Of a stretch of DNA of 64,000 nucleotides, positions 41,569 to 50,226 are shown piece by piece. The number at the start of each line of letters is the position of its first letter. Positions within the stretch are counted from its first letter, which is position 1. Made by a program: the position numbers and the translations under genes. Under the pieces are notes generated by a model. The model saw only the letters and a list, made by a program, of their open reading frames with translations. It had not been told where the DNA came from and did not search any database. The DNA lies in contig NZ_CP096016.1 of assembly GCF_023650515.1 (NCBI RefSeq), forward strand, positions 4,736,501 through 4,800,500, given 5' to 3'. The stretch is from Alkalimarinus coralli. GTDB taxonomy: Bacteria > Pseudomonadota > Gammaproteobacteria > Pseudomonadales > Oleiphilaceae.

Positions 41569-43035
41569 TTAACGAACAATAGCCTGACCAATGCCTGCCG
41601 AATCAGAAATGGCTTTGATGATCCCTTTTGTTTTGTCTAAATAAATAACCTGCATGTCGCTATGATACTGTTCTTGTAACTGCGCGCTATCAGTCGCGCC
41701 TGACTTAATTTGGCCAGAGGGCCACTCTTCTACAGGTCTATTGTCTACGAAGTCCAAAATAGTTAACAACAGGCTGGCTGCGGTGTGTTTTCCGCTTGAT
41801 GTGCTAATAATAGCGAGTGAGCCTGGTGCTTCTATAAGGGTTGGCGTCATATATGACATCGGCCTTTCATTCAGCTCTGGTTTATTGCTGTTATTTGCCG
41901 ATGTATTGGGGTTATCTGCAAAGCTAGCCATGCTATTGTTGAGAAGCACGCCGGTGGACGATGATATGAAGGCCGAACCAAAAGGCATGTTCACGGTTAG
42001 AGAGGCGGATACTCTATTTCCGCGCTTATCCAAGACCGAAATTTGAGGTGTAAATGCTTCACTCTGCCCTGCCTCGGGTATGATTTTCGAGCTGGTTTTA
42101 AGCTCAGTTTGGTTATTTGGCTGGCTAATAACGCGCATTAGCGCACTTTTTTGCTCCTCCTCTCCTAAGTCGCTACGATCAATGAGCTCAATAGCGCCCA
42201 GCTTTCTCTGTAATGATATGCCTTCGCTGGATGGCGGTGGAGCAGTGGTAACGGTAATGTCTTTGTATTGGAAAGAGAGAGGAGCGCGTTCAACGATGGA
42301 GTAATCTAACAGGTCCTGCAATGTCCAGACCCCGCCAGCTTGGCTAATGTCAGCAACCATATTTTTTGCGACCTCTCCTGAGTAGAAACCTTTGTGACCT
42401 TTTCTACCTAGCTGGGTTAGGGTCTGAGCCAGCTCGGGCTGCTTAATGACATCGCCTCTGCTTGGTGCTCCACCGTTGAATAAGAGTGGAGATGATGGTT
42501 GTTGCTTGAGCGCACTCAAACGCTTTGACGCAGCGTCTCGATAGCGTTTGTCTGCTCGGAAGCCCCGCTCTGCAACCCGTATCGCATCGGAAAGATTGGC
42601 CGCCAAGGGGCGAAGGCCATACTCATTGGAAATGTGTGCCAGTGCAGCCGGTTGTCCCGGGATTGCAGCGGATAAAAGGGAGGTGTTTTTGTTGGGTGGG
42701 TGATTAAAATTCTGGGCCGGTATGAAGTGGCTTGGAGAACGCTCTCTCGCATCAACAAATGTAGTGTTACCGTTTTTGTCCTGTAAGAGCCAAAAACTGC
42801 CTCCTCCGAGTCCTGCGCCGTAGGGGGTAACAACTGAAAGTACTGCCGCTGCGGCTACGGCCGCATCAAACGCATTTCCTCCTTGGTCAAGTGCTCGGAA
42901 GCCTGCCTGTGTTGCGAGGGGGTGAGATGTTGCAATGGCGGCTTTGCCGAAGGTGGGTTGGTTGCTTGCACAACCAACCATTAGCAGGGATGTAACAAGG
43001 GTGGTTATTGTTAGTAATAATCTAGCCTTCATCAT
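41569..43035 (-). CDS. ggt: Gamma-glutamyltransferase, probable lipoprotein
   Basis: A 488-residue Ntn-hydrolase of the GGT family that moves or hydrolyses the gamma-glutamyl group of glutathione. The large-subunit start FGKAAIATSHPLATQAGFRALDQGGNAFDAAVA is typical. The self-processing site can be placed at Thr in AFTPQISVLD, aligning with Thr391 of the E. coli enzyme, followed by FGSAFISSSTGVLLNNSM. The N-terminus ends with a lipobox (MVGC), so it may be lipid-anchored in the periplasm. It is shorter than E. coli GGT (580). The order coaD-ferredoxin-ggt is that of Pseudomonas aeruginosa. Confidence 0.85.
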   Translation of the reverse strand: MMKARLLLTITTLVTSLLMVGCASNQPTFGKAAIATSHPLATQAGFRALDQGGNAFDAAVAAAAVLSVVTPYGAGLGGGSFWLLQDKNGNTTFVDARERSPSHFIPAQNFNHPPNKNTSLLSAAIPGQPAALAHISNEYGLRPLAANLSDAIRVAERGFRADKRYRDAASKRLSALKQQPSSPLLFNGGAPSRGDVIKQPELAQTLTQLGRKGHKGFYSGEVAKNMVADISQAGGVWTLQDLLDYSIVERAPLSFQYKDITVTTAPPPSSEGISLQRKLGAIELIDRSDLGEEEQKSALMRVISQPNNQTELKTSSKIIPEAGQSEAFTPQISVLDKRGNRVSASLTVNMPFGSAFISSSTGVLLNNSMASFADNPNTSANNSNKPELNERPMSYMTPTLIEAPGSLAIISTSSGKHTAASLLLTILDFVDNRPVEEWPSGQIKSGATDSAQLQEQYHSDMQVIYLDKTKGIIKAISDSAGIGQAIVR

Positions 43036-43073
43036 TCCAATCCCTGGCTGACAGCATTATTGGTCGTTCAATG

Positions 43074-43370
<297 letters not shown>

Positions 43371-43404
43371 TTAATAGTATATAGAAAGCGCAAAAATAAT
43401 TTAA

Positions 43405-43902
<498 letters not shown>

Positions 43903-43969
43903 TTATTCCGAAATTGGGCGGAATCTTAACCAAATTAAGGCGGCAGTACAAATTCTAAGGGTAAAATAT

Positions 43970-43996
43970 AAACGGCTGTCACGATGACAGCCGTTT
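43970..43996 (-). terminator. Strong hairpin downstream of calB
   Basis: AAACGGCTGTCA and TGACAGCCGTTT (43970-43996) form a perfect 12-bp stem with a 3-base loop. On the minus strand ATATTTTAC follows. It lies 53 bp after the calB stop and upstream of the coaD start, insulating the two units. Confidence 0.8.
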
Positions 43997-44048
43997 AAGG
44001 AGGGGGTTGTTGGTTCTTTGGTTAGCCGAACAGTCAGCAAACCAGTAG

Positions 44049-45494
44049 TTAGCGAATGAACAGCGAGTAGACTGCCTTGTGAAGAACAGAACCGTGTGGA
44101 GGGTGTATCACCTTTCCGCTATTGATGCGCTGCTTGGCAAACACACCCTTCGCGTTTGAGAAGGTGCGGAAGCCCTCTTCCCCATGGTAATGGCCCATTC
44201 CAGATGTTCCTACGCCACCAAATGGCATGTCATCTTGGGCGACATGCATTAAGGTGTCGTTAATACAAACGCCGCCAGAGTGGGTATGATCAAGTACGTG
44301 CTGCTGGGCATTTTTGTCATAACCAAAGTAATAAAGTGCTAACGGGTGAGGACGCTCATTGATGAAACCTATCGCCTCATCGATTTGGTTATACGAAATA
44401 ATTGGTAAAATGGGGCCGAATATCTCTTCTTGCATCACCAGCATCTTGTCATTTGCATTTAATACCAGGTGAATGGGGAGTTTTCGGGTGCCTTGCTTAA
44501 AGTCTTCATTAGCCGGGTTGACTTCAATAATCGTCGCCCCTTTGCTTACGGCGTCATCAAGGTAGTGTTTCAGGCGCTCGCGCTGGCGCTCATCGATAAT
44601 ACTGGTGAAATCATTGTTTTCTTTCAGCGTTGGATACATCGCCTCGAAACGGCTCTTAAATGACTCAACAAACTGCTCAATGCGATCAGAAGGGCAGAGT
44701 ACGTAGTCTGGTGCAACACATGTTTGCCCCACGTTGAACGACTTACCAAATGCAATACGCTCTGCTGCATCGTTCATCGGTACATCCGCTGATATAATGG
44801 CAGGAGATTTTCCACCCAGCTCAAGTGTTACGGGGGTCAGGTTTTCTGCTGCGGCTCTCATTACATGTCGCCCAACAGCGGTTGAGCCGGTGAATAACAA
44901 GTGTCCCCACGGCTTTTTTGAGAACTCAACAGCAACATCCGCGTCGCCTGTCGTTACGCTGACGAGGTTTTCAGGAAATATACCTTCGATCACTTCTTTG
45001 AACAACTGTGAGGTCTCAGGGGTGTACTCTGACATTTTAATCATTACCCGGTTGCCTGCAGCCAGGGCGCCAGTAAGAGGTCCAACTGCTAAAAACAATG
45101 GATAGTTCCATGGCACGATCACGCCTACCACACCCAGAGGTTGGTAGTGCACTTTGTTGGTTGCTGGCTGAAAGAGCAGGCTAACGTGTCGCTTTGATGG
45201 TTTCATCCATTTTGAAAGGTTTTTAAGCGCATAGTTGATGCCTTGAATTGCTGGCATCATTTCTGCCAACAGCGTCTCATCTTCCGAGCGGCTGCTGAAG
45301 TCTTTATTAATTGCTGCAATGAAGCGATCCTGATTTTTTAACAGAACGCTTTTCAATGTTTTTAGATGATCCTTACGTTGCTCCAGTGTCGGCATCGGGT
45401 TTTTTCGAAATGCATTTTGCTGATCATCAAACACTCTATTCAAATGCTGTATGTGTTTTTTGCTTTCAGTAAGTTGAACAACGTTAGTGACCAT
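44049..45494 (-). CDS. calB: Coniferyl-aldehyde dehydrogenase-like enzyme
   Basis: A 481-residue NAD(P)-dependent aldehyde dehydrogenase of the class-3/coniferyl branch. Visible: VGVIVPWNYPLFLAVGPLTGALAAGN (cofactor fold), Glu225 in TLELGGKSP, catalytic Cys259 in NVGQTCVAPDY, and QEEIFGPILPI. The C-terminus is hydrophobic and basic, as in fatty-aldehyde-type members. Substrate may be aromatic or long-chain aldehydes; the hydrocarbon context makes fatty aldehydes attractive, but this is inference. A TetR gene is divergent from it, as PA0366-PA0367 are in Pseudomonas, and a palindrome sits in its promoter. Confidence 0.85.
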   Translation of the reverse strand: MVTNVVQLTESKKHIQHLNRVFDDQQNAFRKNPMPTLEQRKDHLKTLKSVLLKNQDRFIAAINKDFSSRSEDETLLAEMMPAIQGINYALKNLSKWMKPSKRHVSLLFQPATNKVHYQPLGVVGVIVPWNYPLFLAVGPLTGALAAGNRVMIKMSEYTPETSQLFKEVIEGIFPENLVSVTTGDADVAVEFSKKPWGHLLFTGSTAVGRHVMRAAAENLTPVTLELGGKSPAIISADVPMNDAAERIAFGKSFNVGQTCVAPDYVLCPSDRIEQFVESFKSRFEAMYPTLKENNDFTSIIDERQRERLKHYLDDAVSKGATIIEVNPANEDFKQGTRKLPIHLVLNANDKMLVMQEEIFGPILPIISYNQIDEAIGFINERPHPLALYYFGYDKNAQQHVLDHTHSGGVCINDTLMHVAQDDMPFGGVGTSGMGHYHGEEGFRTFSNAKGVFAKQRINSGKVIHPPHGSVLHKAVYSLFIR

Positions 45495-45571
45495 TATGAG
45501 CCTCCAAATTCCAGATGCTGACTGGGTGCGATTTCAAACCATTTTGCCGGTTTGGGTAGTTTGTATTTATA

Positions 45572-45600
45572 TTATTAGAGCATATACTCTAAATAGTCAA
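45572..45600 (-). promoter_or_regulatory. calB promoter with TetR-type palindrome in the spacer
   Basis: On the minus strand: TTGACT (-35, 45595-45600), a 17-base spacer, and TAATAA (-10, 45572-45577). Within it TTAGAG-CATATA-CTCTAA (45575-45592) is a perfect 6+6 inverted repeat that covers the spacer and touches the -10 box. A repressor bound there would block polymerase. The divergent TetR at 45833 is the obvious candidate. Confidence 0.7.
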
Positions 45601-45737
45601 CTCTTTTTATTCTCGCCATTCTTTTTGCTCATGAGATTATGGGCAGGCAAGGCATGAAAATGTTTCTGTTGATATGTTTTTAGGTCGAGTCTTTTATGAT
45701 GTATCATTGCCCGCTAGCTTTTTTGCCGCATACACTG

Positions 45738-45773
45738 GGAAGTTTAAGCACGGTTGGAAGTTTAAGCCCGATT
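45738..45773. repeat. 18-bp tandem duplication upstream of the TetR gene
   Basis: GGAAGTTTAAGCACGGTT (45738-45755) is followed by GGAAGTTTAAGCCCGATT (45756-45773), two mismatches. It lies 60 bp before the TetR start. Confidence 0.75.
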
Positions 45774-45832
45774 TGGTATGCGGTCATGGAGTTGAATGTT
45801 AGTTAAAGGATGGGATACTTGGTTAATCGTTT

Positions 45833-46489
45833 ATGAAAACAAGAGATAAAATAATCTTAGCGAGTCTTGAGCTCTTTAATGACAAAGGGGAGCGTAATGT
45901 TACGACTAACCATATTGCTGCCGATTTAAGCATGTCACCCGGTAATCTGTACTATCACTTTCGGAATAAGTCCGACATTATTTATGAGATATTTATTCAG
46001 TATGAGTTGCTGGTCGACCATTACTTGCAGATTCCCGAAGACAGGCCCCTCAACCTCAATGATCTGGTGTACTATTTGGAGTCGGTTTTTGACGGGTTGT
46101 GGAGCTACCGCTTTTTCCATAGGGATTTAGAGTTTTTGCTGGATAGCGATGAGCGGCTCAGAAAGGATTACCGCGCCTTTACCGTCCGCTGTTTAGATAG
46201 TATTAAGAAAATTCTGAAGGGTTTGCAGAAGGGGCTCGACGGCGTTTTAAAGGATTTGGATGATGAGCACATTGAGTCAATGGCGTTAAATGTTTGGCTG
46301 GTGGTGACCAATTGGATGGCCTATCTAAAAACGGCGCATGCAGGTGAAGGTACTGTGGCGATAAATAAAGATATGCTTAAGCAGGGGATCTATCAGGTAC
46401 TGTCGTTTACTGTGCCTTATCTGACGCTGCCTTATGTTGAGGAAATACGAAAGTTACAGGAAAAGTACAGGCCAAACCCTGCTGTTTAA
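45833..46489 (+). CDS. TetR-family regulator, divergent from calB
   Basis: A 218-residue regulator. The helix-turn-helix reads KIILASLELFNDKGERNVTTNHIAADLSMSPGNLYYHFRNKSDIIYEIF. The C-terminal domain is rich in aromatic residues (LESVFDGLWSYRFFHRDLEFLL), in keeping with a hydrophobic ligand such as an acyl or aromatic compound. It matches the type encoded next to calB in Pseudomonas (PA0367). Likely role: repression of calB via the palindrome in its promoter. Confidence 0.9.
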   Translation: MKTRDKIILASLELFNDKGERNVTTNHIAADLSMSPGNLYYHFRNKSDIIYEIFIQYELLVDHYLQIPEDRPLNLNDLVYYLESVFDGLWSYRFFHRDLEFLLDSDERLRKDYRAFTVRCLDSIKKILKGLQKGLDGVLKDLDDEHIESMALNVWLVVTNWMAYLKTAHAGEGTVAINKDMLKQGIYQVLSFTVPYLTLPYVEEIRKLQEKYRPNPAV

Positions 46490-46536
46490 TAACGGGTGGC
46501 TAAGAATCGTTAGATTTGTTTGGTTACTTATTAATT

Positions 46537-46563
46537 GAACTTCTTTTCACGTTAAATGTCCCA
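46537..46563 (+). promoter_or_regulatory. AlgU/RpoE-type promoter
   Basis: GAACTT (46537-46542), a 16-base spacer and TCCCA (46559-46563). This fits the extracytoplasmic sigma consensus GAACTT-N16/17-TCnnA used by AlgU. It points at the structured RNA locus that follows, with a start near 46570. Confidence 0.7.
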
Positions 46564-46569
46564 TGTATT

Positions 46570-46693
46570 AGAGGCGTGTAGCAAAGGAGATCGCCTCTCC
46601 TTACGGCCTCTCGTGCTTACTTTATGAGCACGTCGCAACTAAAACCCTAGCGTCATTGCCCTGATGGTTTAGTATATTGATCAGGGCTTTTTT
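46570..46693 (+). ncRNA. Probable ErsA/Spot 42-like small RNA
   Basis: About 124 nt lying between an AlgU-type promoter and an intrinsic terminator, with no frame. Hairpins: AAGGAGA-TCGCC-TCTCCTT (46584-46602); CGTGCT-N9-AGCACG (46612-46632); and the terminator GCCCTGAT / ATCAGGGC (46658-46665 / 46680-46687) plus six T. A C/U-rich stretch, CTCTCCTTACGGCCTCTC, could pair with ribosome-binding sites. The locus adjoins engB, the position of Spot 42 in E. coli and of ErsA in P. aeruginosa. ErsA is also made from an AlgU promoter and is of similar length (about 130 nt). Here polA is not next to it. Confidence 0.72.
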
Positions 46694-46697
46694 GTGA

Positions 46698-47354
46698 CTA
46701 CGTTTCACTTTCAACAGGTGTTTCGTTCTCGCTGTTGATGTCTTCCATTAACCACTTGTCCAGCTGGTTTTGAGCATGTTCTACACCTGTTTTCTTGAGG
46801 CTGGAAAACAGGATCACGGAAGCCAGATATTCAAAACTTTTCAGTTCCGACTTTATTTTCGCAAGCAGGTTTTTGGCGGCTCCCGAACGAAGTTTGTCGG
46901 CTTTCGTAAGTAATATTGATATGGGCAGTTGGCTTGCCTCTGCCCACTCAAGCATCATGGTATCAAAATCGGATAGCGGCTTACGGATATCCATTACCAA
47001 CACCAAGCCCTTAAGGCTTTCTCTGGCGTGAAGGTATTCATCCATATGCTCCTGCCATTCTGTCTTGACCTCTTTGGATACCTTGGCATACCCGTAACCT
47101 GGCAGGTCGACTAAACGGCAACCTGGAACGTTCAGTGTGAAGAAGTTGATAAGTTGCGTTCGCCCGGGTGTTTTACTTGTGCGGGCGAGCTTGGAGTTAT
47201 TGGTAATGGTATTGATGGCTGATGATTTCCCGGCATTGGATCTGCCGGCGAATGCGACTTCGCTACCGCTATCTGTCGGGCACTGAGTTATAGTGGGTGC
47301 GCTAAGTAAAAACCTGGCGCTATTGTACGAGATTCTGGGCTGTTTTTCGCTCAT
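46698..47354 (-). CDS. engB: Ribosome biogenesis GTPase EngB (YsxC/YihA)
   Basis: A 218-residue TRAFAC-class GTPase needed for large ribosomal subunit assembly. G1 is [11 protein letters not shown]2 lies around KTPGRTQ, G3 is DLPGYGYA and G4 is TKADKL. The ATG at 47354 ([10 protein letters not shown]) is used; a TTG four codons upstream is the longer alternative. The stop converges on the small-RNA terminator 4 bp away. Gene order with cytochrome c4, dsbA and an EEP nuclease matches Pseudomonas. Confidence 0.95.
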   Translation of the reverse strand: MSEKQPRISYNSARFLLSAPTITQCPTDSGSEVAFAGRSNAGKSSAINTITNNSKLARTSKTPGRTQLINFFTLNVPGCRLVDLPGYGYAKVSKEVKTEWQEHMDEYLHARESLKGLVLVMDIRKPLSDFDTMMLEWAEASQLPISILLTKADKLRSGAAKNLLAKIKSELKSFEYLASVILFSSLKKTGVEHAQNQLDKWLMEDINSENETPVESET

Positions 47355-47779
47355 TGATATAGCCAACTCTTGTGGGTAATGCGTTTAAAGAAGGGAACTG
47401 ACTAACAGAACCTTGCCTGTATCGCGAATCGTTTTGGTATGTGGTGCATTATAGCGATGTTTATTAGTTGCTTCGAGGGCGAGTGATTAATAATGCGGTT
47501 TTCCCGCTAACCCTATTTGATGTGAATATTTCGGGAAAAGTATGTAGAGGGTTTAATCAGTTTTTTCATAGTGTATAATGCCGAGTCGTTTTTGCTGACT
47601 CGTGCCGGGTAAAACGCTAAAAATGCTTTGCCGTTGGCCGATCAATAACTCAAAAAGCACTAATAACTTTGCGGCAGATCAATTAATAGCGTCCTAGCGC
47701 AGGTACTATTGCTGAGTATTTGCCTAGGGCAAGTTTAAGTGTATTAAATTTAAGAAATGATGAGAGAGTGTGGGCTGAC
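47355..47779 (+). other. Long leader region of cytochrome c4
   Basis: About 425 bp between divergent engB and the cytochrome. It contains a TATAAT box at 47574-47579 preceded by TG (extended -10 type). A hairpin CGAGTC / GACTCG follows just after it (about 47582-47602). A start near 47586 would give a leader of about 190 nt, long enough for control. No coding frame or known riboswitch is recognised. Confidence 0.5.
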
Positions 47780-48385
47780 ATGAAAAAATTTGTAGCAGGT
47801 CTTGTTTTGGCCATCGGTTTTACTGGTGTGGCTCAAGCTGAAGGGGATGCGACTGCTGGTCAGCAAAAAACAGCAGTTTGTGCTGGCTGCCATGGTGCAG
47901 ATGGAAATAGCATGGTGCCTACATTTCCAAAGCTGGCAGGGCAGGGCGAAAAGTACCTTGTTAAGCAAATGAATGATATTAAGTCGGGTAGCCGGCCTGT
48001 TCCTGAGATGACTGGTTTGCTTGATAATTTGACTGAGCAAGACCTTCAGGACATTGCGGCGTACTTTGCCGATCAGAAGACCTCTATAGGCCAAGCTAAA
48101 GCTGATTTGGTAGAGAAAGGACAATCGATATATCGTGCTGGTAATATGGCGACTGGTTTGGCTGCCTGTACAGCATGTCACGGTCCTCGCGGAGAAGGTA
48201 ATGGCCCTGCGGCATTCCCTGCCCTTTCTGGTCAATTCTCAGGTTATATTGCCGCGCAGCTGAAGAAGTTCCGCTCTGGAGAGCGAACCAATGATGGTGA
48301 CGCAAGAATGATGCGAGACATTGCGGCGAAATTAAGCGATGCTGAAATAGACGCTGTTTCAAGTTATGTGAGCGGCTTACACTAA
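47780..48385 (+). CDS. Dihaem cytochrome c4
   Basis: 201 residues. Signal peptide MKKFVAGLVLAIGFTGVAQA is followed by two similar cytochrome c domains. Haem sites are CAGCHG (domain 1) and CTACHG (domain 2), with axial Met residues later in each (VPEMTG and DARMMRD). Cytochrome c4 is a periplasmic or membrane-attached electron carrier to cytochrome oxidase. The ATG at 47780 is chosen because it opens the signal peptide; the upstream in-frame start is not. A strong terminator ends the unit. Confidence 0.95.
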   Translation: MKKFVAGLVLAIGFTGVAQAEGDATAGQQKTAVCAGCHGADGNSMVPTFPKLAGQGEKYLVKQMNDIKSGSRPVPEMTGLLDNLTEQDLQDIAAYFADQKTSIGQAKADLVEKGQSIYRAGNMATGLAACTACHGPRGEGNGPAAFPALSGQFSGYIAAQLKKFRSGERTNDGDARMMRDIAAKLSDAEIDAVSSYVSGLH

Positions 48386-48406
48386 GCTTGATCTCGTAGC
48401 TTGCTT

Positions 48407-48434
48407 AAAAAACCCCTTGTTAAGGGGTTTTTTT
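48407..48434 (+). terminator. Intrinsic terminator after cytochrome c4
   Basis: AAAAACCCCTT (48407-48417) and AAGGGGTTTTTTT pair with a 3-base loop. The A/T flanks make it usable in both directions, but the neighbours are all on the plus strand. Confidence 0.9.
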
Positions 48435-48547
48435 ATGGCTAAATATTGCGAAATTTTAACTATGGTGAACAGTGATAATGCTAATATACTGATTAGTGTA
48501 TGAAATAATAACGATTACTGTTCTTGTACTGCATATGGTGAGAAATA

Positions 48548-49207
48548 ATGACGCGATTGTTGGTTAAGTTTTTTCTGTTAATGGTTCTTATGCCTGTTTC
48601 CTTGATGTCTACTGCCGTTAGTGCGAATTCGGGAGGCGAGGAATGGGTTGCGGGCAAGCACTATAAGGTGCTGCCTTATGCGGTTCGAACCAGAGATGAA
48701 AGCAAAATAGAGGTGGTAGAACTGTTTTGGTACGGTTGCCCTCATTGCTATAAGTTCAACCCTATTGTGCATCACTGGGCGGATGGCTTGGCTGATGATG
48801 TAGACTTCTGGTTGTCCCCGGCTACGTTTGGGGCTGCTTGGAAAATACATGCACAGGCCTTTTATGCAGCACAAGTATTAGGTGTTCAGGAGAAAATGCA
48901 TCAGCCGCTGTTTGATGCGATTGTGCGAGATAGAAAACCGCTGAATAGCGAAAGTGAGCTAGCTCGATTCTTTGCCAATTTTGGTGTTGAAGAGAAAGAC
49001 TTTAAAAAGGCCTTTAACTCATTTAGCGTCAAATCAAAGGTCGATCAGGCTAATGCGCGAGGTAGAAGTTATCGTGCAACGGGGGTCCCCGCTTTGATCG
49101 TCAATGGCAAGTACCGTATTAGTGCGGCAGAAGCAGGTGGACATGAGAATATGCTAAAAGTGGCTGACTTTCTTATTGAAAAAGAGAGGGCTAATCCCGG
49201 AAAGTAG
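48548..49207 (+). CDS. dsbA: Thiol:disulfide interchange protein DsbA
   Basis: A 219-residue periplasmic oxidase that puts disulfide bonds into exported proteins. The signal peptide is MTRLLVKFFLLMVLMPVSLMSTAVSA. The redox site is FWYGCPHCYKF and the cis-Pro loop RATGVPALIVNGKYRI. Length and gene order (after cytochrome c4, before an EEP nuclease) match Pseudomonas dsbA. It may support PilQ and other disulfide-bearing surface proteins encoded nearby. This is distinct from the anchored DsbA-like protein at 22253. Confidence 0.95.
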   Translation: MTRLLVKFFLLMVLMPVSLMSTAVSANSGGEEWVAGKHYKVLPYAVRTRDESKIEVVELFWYGCPHCYKFNPIVHHWADGLADDVDFWLSPATFGAAWKIHAQAFYAAQVLGVQEKMHQPLFDAIVRDRKPLNSESELARFFANFGVEEKDFKKAFNSFSVKSKVDQANARGRSYRATGVPALIVNGKYRISAAEAGGHENMLKVADFLIEKERANPGK

Positions 49208-49298
49208 TTGAGCGACGTTAGCTTTTCGGTTTTGAGCGAGCATTTGGTGTGATGCATATTAATGTGCATCGCACCTCAGGACAGGCAGAATAACCGCT

Positions 49299-50159
49299 AT
49301 GTATCGAGAGATAAAATCTAGAATTAGCAATTTTCGACGTAGTGACATTACCAAAGTGAGAGGGTTGTGCTCAGGGTTGGAGTGCGGAGCCTCTTTTGAA
49401 AGCAAAAATCATATCCGCTTATTAACATTCAATATACAGGTTGGCATTTCAACCTCTTCATATAGGCACTACCTTACGCGGAGCTGGCAGCACTTTTTGC
49501 CTCACCGAGCCCGCACAGAAAACCTAAATAAGATATCCATGTTGCTGCAGCATTATGATGCTGTCGCTCTCCAGGAGGTTGATGGGGGAAGCATTAGGAG
49601 TGGCTTCGTCAATCAAGTTCAATATTTGGCTGAGGCGGGTGGTTTTCCGTTTTGGTATCAGCAGCTTAATCGGGATCTTGGAAGTGTTGCGCAGCATAGC
49701 AATGGTTTTCTAAGTCGCATTCGCCCTCTAAGTGTTGATGAGTATCGATTGCCCGGTATTATTCCCGGCCGAGGAGCAATCGTAATAAAGTATGGGGCGG
49801 AGCAAGATCCCTTAGTTGTAGTGGTTATGCACCTGTCGCTTAGTTCTAAAGCCCAGAATAAGCAGTTGGGTTTTATCAAGGAGATAATATCCGAGTACCG
49901 TCATGTGGTTCTTATGGGGGATATGAACACTCATGCAGAACGCTTGCTTCAAGGCTCCCCATTAAGAGAGTTGGATCTGGTTTCCTTGCCGGGAAGCGCT
50001 CATAGCTTTCCAAGCTGGCGGCCGGGCAAAGCGTTAGATCATATTCTGGTGAGCCCAACTTTAAAAATTCTTAAAGCTGGGGTTGTTATGTACCCGGTAT
50101 CAGACCACTTGCCGGTCGGCCTGGATATAATGTTGCCCGATAATTATGAGAGCAACTAG
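49299..50159 (+). CDS. Endonuclease/exonuclease/phosphatase-family protein
   Basis: 286 residues of the EEP fold. Motifs: LLTFNIQVGI, the metal-binding ALQEVDGG, VVVMHLSLSS, LMGDMNTHAE, ALDHILVSP and VSDHLPVGLDI with the catalytic His. The family hydrolyses phosphodiester or phosphomonoester bonds. The gene is conserved after dsbA in Pseudomonas (PA5488) but its substrate is not known. No clear signal peptide, so it is probably cytoplasmic. Confidence 0.88.
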   Translation: MYREIKSRISNFRRSDITKVRGLCSGLECGASFESKNHIRLLTFNIQVGISTSSYRHYLTRSWQHFLPHRARTENLNKISMLLQHYDAVALQEVDGGSIRSGFVNQVQYLAEAGGFPFWYQQLNRDLGSVAQHSNGFLSRIRPLSVDEYRLPGIIPGRGAIVIKYGAEQDPLVVVVMHLSLSSKAQNKQLGFIKEIISEYRHVVLMGDMNTHAERLLQGSPLRELDLVSLPGSAHSFPSWRPGKALDHILVSPTLKILKAGVVMYPVSDHLPVGLDIMLPDNYESN

Positions 50160-50188
50160 TTTCCACCTATAGCTAACCTGCCGCTACT

Positions 50189-50220
50189 ATATCTATACGT
50201 GCTTATATCTATACGCGCTT
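50189..50220. repeat. 16-bp tandem duplication between converging genes
   Basis: ATATCTATACGTGCTT (50189-50204) is followed by ATATCTATACGCGCTT (50205-50220), one mismatch. It fills half of the gap between the EEP gene and ponA. Confidence 0.8.
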
Positions 50221-50226
50221 TTATTG

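Larger units (their letters stand above)
45495..45832. other. Divergent regulatory region between calB and its TetR
   Basis: 338 bp without a gene. It holds the calB promoter with an overlapping palindrome (45572-45600) and an 18-bp tandem duplication (45738-45773). The promoter of the TetR gene was not located with confidence. Confidence 0.6.
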
